Below are positions 58,674 through 64,000 of a stretch of DNA of 64,000 nt, in pieces. A program made the translations under genes and the position numbers. Every line of letters begins with the position of its first letter. Position 1 is the first letter of the stretch. This stretch comes from Agrobacterium vitis (GTDB lineage Bacteria > Pseudomonadota > Alphaproteobacteria > Rhizobiales > Rhizobiaceae). Under the pieces are notes generated by a model. It was not told where the DNA came from and ran no database searches. It saw only the letters and a program-made list of their open reading frames with translations. The stretch lies in the NCBI RefSeq assembly GCF_014926405.1, contig NZ_JACXXJ020000005.1:811001-875000 (forward strand), read 5' to 3'.

Positions 58674-60866
58674 ATGCGAATTATTTCGGCTTTGCCGTTT
58701 AAGGTGCTTTTGACGAGCCTTGGGATCGTGCCTTTATTGGCGGCGATCGTGCTGGGTGCGATCCTGAGTTGGGAGGCCTGGGAAAACTATACGAAAACGT
58801 CCAAGGCCGTGACTCTGGAGCAACTGGCACGGGCCGGGGGCAATCTGTTGTTGGTCATGCCCCTGGAGGGCGCGGCGCCGCCGGCAGCCAGGACCGAGGC
58901 GCGGGCAACATCGGATGCGGCCTATGCGAAGGTGGTGAGCGCCTATGACGACGCCATCGCTGCTGGCTATGACGATGCAATCCTGAACGGCCTGAAGAAC
59001 CGGCTTGTTGATTCTTTCGCCAAGATCGGCGAATTCCGGTCCGCTGTCGATGCCGATCGCGTTGACCCGATCATGCCCCTGAAATATCTCCAGCCTATTT
59101 CCGCCATGGGAATGGAATTGGCCGGCCGTGCTGCCAATCTGGTTGATGATCGCCTCCTGTCACAAGGCATCCAGGGCTATTATTCCTTGTTGCAGGTCAA
59201 CGATTCCTATCTGATCATCAACCGGATCGGCCAGGTTTATACCCAAAAAGGCACGCTTTCTCCAGAAGAGTCGGCCCGTTTCCATGCTGGTTTCAATAAG
59301 GCCATGATCTACTTGAAGCCGATGCAGCAATTCCTGCCCAAGCCATTGAACGATCAGTACGACCAGTTCTGGCGAGGAAGCGATGTCGCGCCTGTCCAGA
59401 ACGCCGTAGATGCGATGGCCGTGGGTCGTACCTATACCCCCGCCACAGGCGATCTCGACACCTGGAACACCATCATGGCCAAGCGACGGGATTTCGTTGC
59501 CAACCTGATCAAATCCACGTCGCAAGATCTGGGCGCATTTGCCGATGCGCAGCTGTCGGACGCGCGTAACTCCCTCTATTTCATGGTGACGGCCCTCGGC
59601 ATCCTGGTTTTGGTCACCGCACTGTTCAGCATTTCGGTCCTGCGGATTCTTTCGAATGCCATTCGCCGGATATCGGGCCGGATGACCGGCCTGGCCGAGG
59701 GAGACAAGGCTAGCGCTATTCCCTATCTTGACCGGAAAGATGAGATCGGCGACATCGCCCACTCCGTCGAGGTGTTCCGCCAGGCAGCACTTCGCAACGA
59801 TGAACTGGAACGGTCGGCCCAGGAAAACCGCCGTCGTGCCGAAATAGAGCGCGAGGAAATGCAGGCCAAGGCCGAGGCGGAGGCAAATGAGCGTCTCGCC
59901 CGCGCCACCGGTGCCCTGGCCGCAGGGCTGCGCCAGCTGGCGGCGGGTGATTTGCTCTGCGAAATCCAGGAGCAGTTTGCACCGCAATTCGAGGCATTGA
60001 GGCATGACTTCAATACATCGGTCAACCAGCTGCGGTCCGTTCTGATTTCCGTCGGCATATCCGCGACTGGCGTGCGCAACGGCAGCGGTGAAATTTCCGA
60101 TGCCTCCAACGATCTTTCCAAGCGGACCGAAACCCAGGCGGCCTCACTGGAGCAGACAGCCGCGGCTCTGGAAGAAATCACCGCCAATGTGAAGGCGACA
60201 TCGCTGCGAACCGGCCAGGCCCGTGATCTCGTTCGGGATGCTCGCGGCCGTGCCGACAAGTCCAGCAACGTGGTCGGCAATGCGGTGACCGCGATGGGCC
60301 GGATCGAGAATGCGTCTCGGCAGATTGTTCAGATCATCGGCGTGATCGATGAAATCGCGTTCCAGACCAATCTCCTGGCGCTCAACGCGGGCGTCGAGGC
60401 AGCGCGCGCTGGAGAAGCGGGCAAGGGCTTTGCTGTCGTTGCCCAGGAAGTGCGCGAGCTTGCGCAGCGTTCCGCCAATGCGGCCAAGGAAATCAAACAG
60501 CTGATTGGTAATTCGGAAGTTGCGGTTTCCGAGGGCGTCAAGCTGGTCCACGATACCGGTGAGGGCCTGGGTGCCATCGCGCAGGTGGTCGAGGAGATCA
60601 ATGCACATATGGATGCCATCGCGACAGCCGCTCAAGAGCAATCGGTGGGGCTTGGCGAAGTCAATGTCGCCGTCAACCATATGGATCAGGCCACGCAACA
60701 GAATGCCGCAATGGTCGAAGAGATGAATGCTGCGGGTGCAGGGCTTGCCGATGAAGCAGCCAAGCTCTCGGAACTGCTGGCGAATTTCAAGACAGGCCAC
60801 CAGAACTCGGGTCGTGCTGCGATCTCCTCCGGACGGGCGGATTTCGCGCGCCAGCGGGTCGCCTAG
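58674..60866 (+). CDS. Membrane chemoreceptor (MCP) without tether
   Basis: TTGGGGGG is well placed before ATG 58674; 730 residues. Helix 1 at about 10-32, a mostly helical periplasmic sensor to about 300, helix 2 near 302-322, HAMP, and the same signalling domain as the preceding receptor. The C-terminus ends FARQRVA with no WEEF pentapeptide, so its adaptation probably depends on tethered neighbours. The sensor domain differs from its twin, implying a different ligand. Confidence 0.92.
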   Translation: MRIISALPFKVLLTSLGIVPLLAAIVLGAILSWEAWENYTKTSKAVTLEQLARAGGNLLLVMPLEGAAPPAARTEARATSDAAYAKVVSAYDDAIAAGYDDAILNGLKNRLVDSFAKIGEFRSAVDADRVDPIMPLKYLQPISAMGMELAGRAANLVDDRLLSQGIQGYYSLLQVNDSYLIINRIGQVYTQKGTLSPEESARFHAGFNKAMIYLKPMQQFLPKPLNDQYDQFWRGSDVAPVQNAVDAMAVGRTYTPATGDLDTWNTIMAKRRDFVANLIKSTSQDLGAFADAQLSDARNSLYFMVTALGILVLVTALFSISVLRILSNAIRRISGRMTGLAEGDKASAIPYLDRKDEIGDIAHSVEVFRQAALRNDELERSAQENRRRAEIEREEMQAKAEAEANERLARATGALAAGLRQLAAGDLLCEIQEQFAPQFEALRHDFNTSVNQLRSVLISVGISATGVRNGSGEISDASNDLSKRTETQAASLEQTAAALEEITANVKATSLRTGQARDLVRDARGRADKSSNVVGNAVTAMGRIENASRQIVQIIGVIDEIAFQTNLLALNAGVEAARAGEAGKGFAVVAQEVRELAQRSANAAKEIKQLIGNSEVAVSEGVKLVHDTGEGLGAIAQVVEEINAHMDAIATAAQEQSVGLGEVNVAVNHMDQATQQNAAMVEEMNAAGAGLADEAAKLSELLANFKTGHQNSGRAAISSGRADFARQRVA

Positions 60867-60867
60867 A

Positions 60868-60910
60868 GTTCGTCAGGGAAAATCCAACCGATTTTTCCGA
60901 AAAGGCAAAC
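60868..60910. repeat. Rhizobial palindromic intergenic repeat, copy B
   Basis: Starts just after the chemoreceptor stop. GGGAAAA/TTTTTCC inner arms and the GAAAAGGCAAACGA tail match the copy at 19274. Confidence 0.45.
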
Positions 60911-60951
60911 GATGCCGAGCCTGTTTGGTTCAGCACGCAGGGCTTTCAATA

Positions 60952-60984
60952 CCGCCGGTGGCACTCGTCACCGGCGGATTTTTG
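60952..60984 (+). terminator. Terminator of second twin chemoreceptor
   Basis: A perfect nine-pair stem CCGCCGGTG/CACCGGCGG is followed by ATTTTTG. Confidence 0.88.
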
Positions 60985-61047
60985 TTGATTCACTGTGCCG
61001 CAAGGATGGGCAACGGCAATTTGGGGCTTGCGAAAACTCCGCGTATC

Positions 61048-61067
61048 ACATAAAGATATGTTTATAT
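61048..61067. promoter_or_regulatory. SahR-type operator upstream of ArsR-methyltransferase/metF operon
   Basis: ACATAAAGATATGTTTATAT is near-palindromic and matches the reverse complement of the metH site at 19 of 20 bases. It ends 19 bases before the regulator's start codon, which fits autorepression. Confidence 0.78.
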
Positions 61068-61086
61068 CTTGATTGACGGAAGCGAC

Positions 61087-62094
61087 ATGAGCATGTCTTT
61101 TACATTGGACGGTCTGGTCGATCTTCTCAAGGCTGCAGGTGAACCAACCCGCCTGCGTCTGCTGGCGCTTCTGGCGGCGGGAGATCTGACTGTATCTGAC
61201 CTGACCGACATTCTCGGTCAATCCCAGCCGCGTATCTCGCGCCATCTCAAGCTTCTGGCTGAGGCGGAATTGGTGGATCGTTACCAGGAAGGTGCCTGGG
61301 CCTATTTTCGTTTGAAGCAGGAGGGGGCGGCGGGCGATCTCGCGCGTCATCTGCTGGCGGTTGCTTCCACGTCCGATCCTGTTTTGGCGCGTGACGGCGA
61401 GCGGCTTGGAGCAGTCAAACGGGCGCGGGCGGAAAAGGCGCAGGCCTATTTCAGTCGCAACGCCGCTGAATGGGACGAGTTGCGTCGGCTGCATATCAAT
61501 GACCGCGAGGTCGAAGATGCACTGGTGAAGCTGATCGGCGAAGACACAGTCGAGGCTTTGCTGGATCTTGGCACCGGGACCGGGCGTATCCTGCAATTGC
61601 TGGAAAGCCGCTATCACCGGGCGGTGGGTATCGATGCCAGCCGCGACATGCTGGCGGTTGCCCGGGTCAATCTCGACAAGGCTGGTGTGGCCAAGGCTGC
61701 CGTACGCCAAGGGGATATTCTCAATCTGCCGCTTGATGGTGGCGAGTTCGATGTGGTGATTATTCATCAGGTGCTGCATTTCCTGGTGGAGCCGGAGCTG
61801 GCGCTGAATGAGGCGGCGCGTATGCTGAAGCCCGGCGGTCGGCTGGTGATCATCGATCTCGCACCACATAAGCTGGAGCATTTGCGCGAGGATCATGCGC
61901 ATGTGCGGCTGGGCTTTTCCCATCAGTTAATGGAGGGCTGGCTCGTCAAGACCGGTTTTGACGTCACAAACGCAATCGATATTGCGCCGAACCATAGGGA
62001 TGGGGAGGCGCTTACAGCAACAATCTGGCTGGCGACCTATGGTCAAGCCGCAGCATCCGTGGCGCAACAGGCCGCGCGGGCGGGAGTTTACTGA
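61087..62094 (+). CDS. SahR-like ArsR regulator fused to a methyltransferase-fold domain
   Basis: GGAAG before ATG 61087 is chosen over TTG 61069, which abuts the operator; 335 residues. Residues 5-95 are an ArsR winged HTH (DLLKAAGEPTRLRLLALLAAGDLTVSDLTDILGQSQPRISRHLKLL) without the CxC metal site. Residues about 135-320 are a Rossmann methyltransferase fold with LDLGTGTGRIL and a post-motif HQVLHFL. From memory, rhizobial SahR regulators have this shape and respond to S-adenosylhomocysteine. Overlap (TGATG) with metF and the shared operator with metH support this. Confidence 0.85.
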   Translation: MSMSFTLDGLVDLLKAAGEPTRLRLLALLAAGDLTVSDLTDILGQSQPRISRHLKLLAEAELVDRYQEGAWAYFRLKQEGAAGDLARHLLAVASTSDPVLARDGERLGAVKRARAEKAQAYFSRNAAEWDELRRLHINDREVEDALVKLIGEDTVEALLDLGTGTGRILQLLESRYHRAVGIDASRDMLAVARVNLDKAGVAKAAVRQGDILNLPLDGGEFDVVIIHQVLHFLVEPELALNEAARMLKPGGRLVIIDLAPHKLEHLREDHAHVRLGFSHQLMEGWLVKTGFDVTNAIDIAPNHRDGEALTATIWLATYGQAAASVAQQAARAGVY

Positions 62095-63011
62095 TGGCAC
62101 ACACATCTTCCAAAAGAGATCAGGCACGGCCCTTCAAACTGTCCTTTGAATTCTTTCCGCCGAAATCCGAGGAGATGGAAGCCCAGCTCTGGGCAACGGT
62201 CGATGAGCTGACCGGCTGGGCGCCGGAATTCGTCTCGGTTACCTACGGCGCTGGCGGCACCACCAAGGCGCCGACCCTGGCCGCTGTGCGCCGCTTGCTG
62301 GCGGAAACGCCACTCGCCACCGCATCGCATCTCACATGCGTCGGTGCGACACGCGAGGAAATCGCCCAGGTGGTCGAGGATTTTCGGGCGGTTGGCGTCA
62401 AGCATTTCGTGGCACTGCGCGGCGATCCACCGACCGGTGTCGGTTCGGCCTATCAACCCCATCCGGGTGGTTTTGAGAATGCGGCAGCCTTGGTGAAGGG
62501 CTTGAAAGAGCTTGGCGATTTTGAGATCTCCGTCTCGGCCTATCCGGAAAAGCATCCGGAAAGCGCCGATCTCGCCATGGATCTCGACATGTTGAAACGC
62601 AAGGTCGACAACGGCGCGACCCGGGCGCTCACTCAATTTTTCTTCGATAACGAACTTTTCGAGCGCTATCTCGAAAAGGTCCGGGCCGCCGGGATCAGCA
62701 TTCCTATCGTGCCGGGCATCATGCCGATCCTCAACCTCACCCAGTTGAAGCGCTTTGCTGGAATGTGCGGCACATCCGTTCCCGCCATGCTGGACCAGCG
62801 TTTCGAAGGGCTGGACGACAAGCCCACTGAGCGCGCCAGTGTCGCCGCGGCACTGGCTGCCGAGCAGATCGCCGACCTGCAGGCGCGCGGTATCGACGAA
62901 TTCCATATCTATACGATGAACCGGGCCCCGCTGGTCAATGCCACGCTGGAACGGCTGGGATTGCAGCGATCTGATACCAAAGCCGCCGACCGGGCAGGGG
63001 TGGTGGCGTAA
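62094..63011 (+). CDS. metF: Methylenetetrahydrofolate reductase
   Basis: 305 residues; the start overlaps the regulator's stop. Features: LSFEFFPPKSEEME, FVSVTYGAGGTT, HLTCVG, FVALRGDPP and ISVSAYPEKHPE, followed by RALTQFFFDN and the HIYTMNRAPL end. FAD enzyme that reduces 5,10-methylene-THF to 5-methyl-THF with NADH, the methyl donor used by MetH at 22130. Co-regulation with metH is predicted by the shared operator. Confidence 0.95.
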   Translation: MAHTSSKRDQARPFKLSFEFFPPKSEEMEAQLWATVDELTGWAPEFVSVTYGAGGTTKAPTLAAVRRLLAETPLATASHLTCVGATREEIAQVVEDFRAVGVKHFVALRGDPPTGVGSAYQPHPGGFENAAALVKGLKELGDFEISVSAYPEKHPESADLAMDLDMLKRKVDNGATRALTQFFFDNELFERYLEKVRAAGISIPIVPGIMPILNLTQLKRFAGMCGTSVPAMLDQRFEGLDDKPTERASVAAALAAEQIADLQARGIDEFHIYTMNRAPLVNATLERLGLQRSDTKAADRAGVVA

Positions 63012-63179
63012 AGCGTGCAACAATTTTGCGATAAGGATAAAGCAAAAACGCAAAACCTTAAAGCGTGAGACGCTTACCTGATCGCGACATGCTTGATAGC
63101 GGAGACGAGGGCGGTTTTCTGCTGGTTCTCCGCAATTGACGAGCCATTTGTTGGCTCATCAATCTCGCTCAATAAAAAC

Positions 63180-63212
63180 CGCCGTGCGCCATCAAGGGCG
63201 CACGGCGTTTTT
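63180..63212 (+). terminator. Terminator downstream of metF
   Basis: An 11-pair stem CGCCGTGCGCC/GGCGCACGGCG is followed by five T. It lies 170 bases past metF, so the metF message has a long 3' region, or another small transcript ends here. Confidence 0.85.
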
Positions 63213-63286
63213 AGCATAGTTGATGATGAAAAGTGTCATGGCGGTCCATGCCGCCGCCGCATACGGTGTTGGAGTTGTTGTCGTCC

Positions 63287-63364
63287 TCAGATGAAAAGCA
63301 TCGCTGCGACAAAAAGAAACGCTACTCCGACTGCCAGGATGTTGAACGAACGTGTCAGTCCCAT
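63287..63364 (-). CDS. 25-residue single-pass membrane protein
   Basis: An ATG at 63364 with AAGGGAG eight bases upstream starts a 25-codon frame ending TGA at 63287. The product begins MGLTRSFNILAVG and is one hydrophobic helix ending MLFI. It has the look of a short conserved rhizobial membrane peptide. Too short for routine gene finders. Function unknown. Confidence 0.6.
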   Translation of the reverse strand: MGLTRSFNILAVGVAFLFVAAMLFI

Positions 63365-63597
63365 CTCGGTCTCCCTTGCGTTAACAGTTAAAGAATATGA
63401 CCGTTTCGTGTCATTTGAAAAGCGAAATTTGTGCTGCGATGCAGCAGCCTGTCTGTATAAGCCCTTGGAAGAAAAGGTAACGTACGGAAACATATTGTTA
63501 AAATTGCGTGATAACGAAATATTTCATCGTTAATGGCGGCAATGTCATCGGCTTGAATCTGCACCGTTCCAGGACGGACGACTCGGTTTTGGTGAGG

Positions 63598-64000
63598 TCA
63601 GGGACTGCGCAATGCTGTTGGCGTTCCGCCGTGCAACTTTTTCCAGGCGCGGCGCATGTGTCGGGTGGATGCAAAACCAGAGCGTTGCGCAACGGTTTCC
63701 ATATCCAACCGCGAAGCGGTGACCAGCTGATGGGCCAAGGCGACCCGAAGGCGGTTGACATAATCGGTTACGCTCATGCCGGTTTGCTCGTTAAACAGGC
63801 GCGAGAGGCTACGGGCGCTGGTGGCCGCAATGGCTGCCATGCTGGCAACCGTCCAGTGAGCGGCGGGGTCAGCCGAAACCGCATCCTGCACCTTGTGAAT
63901 GACGGGATGGATATGATTACGCCCCTCAAGCCATGGGGAGAGTTGCGGGTCGTTCCCCGCCCGGCGCAGATAAACGACCAGGTAACGGGCAACGTTGAGT
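63598..64000 (-). CDS. GlxA-type AraC-family regulator, C-terminal part (cut by window edge)
   Basis: The frame is open to the right edge. Visible: the linker VARYLVVYLRRAGNDPQLSPWL, then the AraC double HTH (WTVASMAAIAATSARSLSRLFNEQTGMSVTDYVNRLR and METVAQRSGFASTRHMRRAWKKLHG). This linker is typical of GlxA regulators with an N-terminal DJ-1/PfpI domain, which should lie just outside the window. Ends TALRSP. Confidence 0.85.
   Translation of the reverse strand, partial: LNVARYLVVYLRRAGNDPQLSPWLEGRNHIHPVIHKVQDAVSADPAAHWTVASMAAIAATSARSLSRLFNEQTGMSVTDYVNRLRVALAHQLVTASRLDMETVAQRSGFASTRHMRRAWKKLHGGTPTALRSP

Overview
The window is chromosomal DNA from an alphaproteobacterium of the Rhizobiaceae (Agrobacterium/Allorhizobium/Rhizobium group). 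I infer this from the high-GC host genes, a RopB/Omp25-type porin, a BP26-type SIMPL protein, a VirC1-like ParA, rhizobial-style chemoreceptors (one ending in WEEF), a SahR-like ArsR-methyltransferase regulator joined to metF, and rhizobial palindromic intergenic repeats. No species call is made.

Bases 1-13,394 are the right end of a siphovirus-type prophage or phage-derived island. It runs from the end of the tape-measure gene through tail-tip genes, a DUF6950/NlpC-P60-like protein, a 1517-residue tail-tip/fibre protein with an internal duplication, three tandem paralogous small tail proteins, a tail-fibre-assembly-like protein and a small coiled-coil protein. A D12-class adenine methyltransferase follows, then a lower-GC pair of overlapping genes: a full-length YejK/NdpA-type nucleoid protein and a protein with two C-terminal membrane segments. 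The island stops at a repeat cluster directly beside the 3' end of a tRNA-Ile(CAU) gene, a typical integration site. The NdpA/membrane pair is the best candidate here for an undescribed phage-carried defence or exclusion module.

Bases 13,395-27,000 are host genes: SIMPL protein, porin, a MocR regulator divergent from an EamA exporter, a cupredoxin, a secreted thermonuclease-like protein, two small hypotheticals, an AGE-family sugar isomerase and metH. Bases 26,600-33,800 hold small regulatory genes: a class IV aminotransferase with a divergent MerR regulator and a 20-bp-spacer promoter, a GNAT enzyme, an acyltransferase, an XRE regulator, a LuxR solo with intact AHL-binding residues, hisC and a PP2C phosphatase.

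Bases 33,900-44,700 hold a soluble PAS chemoreceptor, a complete binding-protein ABC importer operon (SBP, two permeases, ATPase), an amino-acid permease, an iron-type alcohol dehydrogenase and the orphan VirC1-like ParA. Bases 44,700-55,900 hold an L,D-transpeptidase, a DUF4432 protein, a TIGR01244 protein, a Rid protein, two AT-rich paralogous membrane proteins, a ThDP enzyme, an EamA exporter, a lysophospholipase-like hydrolase, RNase T2 and EttA. Bases 55,900-64,000 hold twin membrane chemoreceptors, the sahR-like/metF operon, a 25-residue membrane protein and the end of a GlxA-type regulator.

A near-identical 20-bp palindrome lies upstream of metH (22,071) and of the sahR-like/metF operon (61,048). 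It links the two ends of the window into one methionine-cycle regulon.
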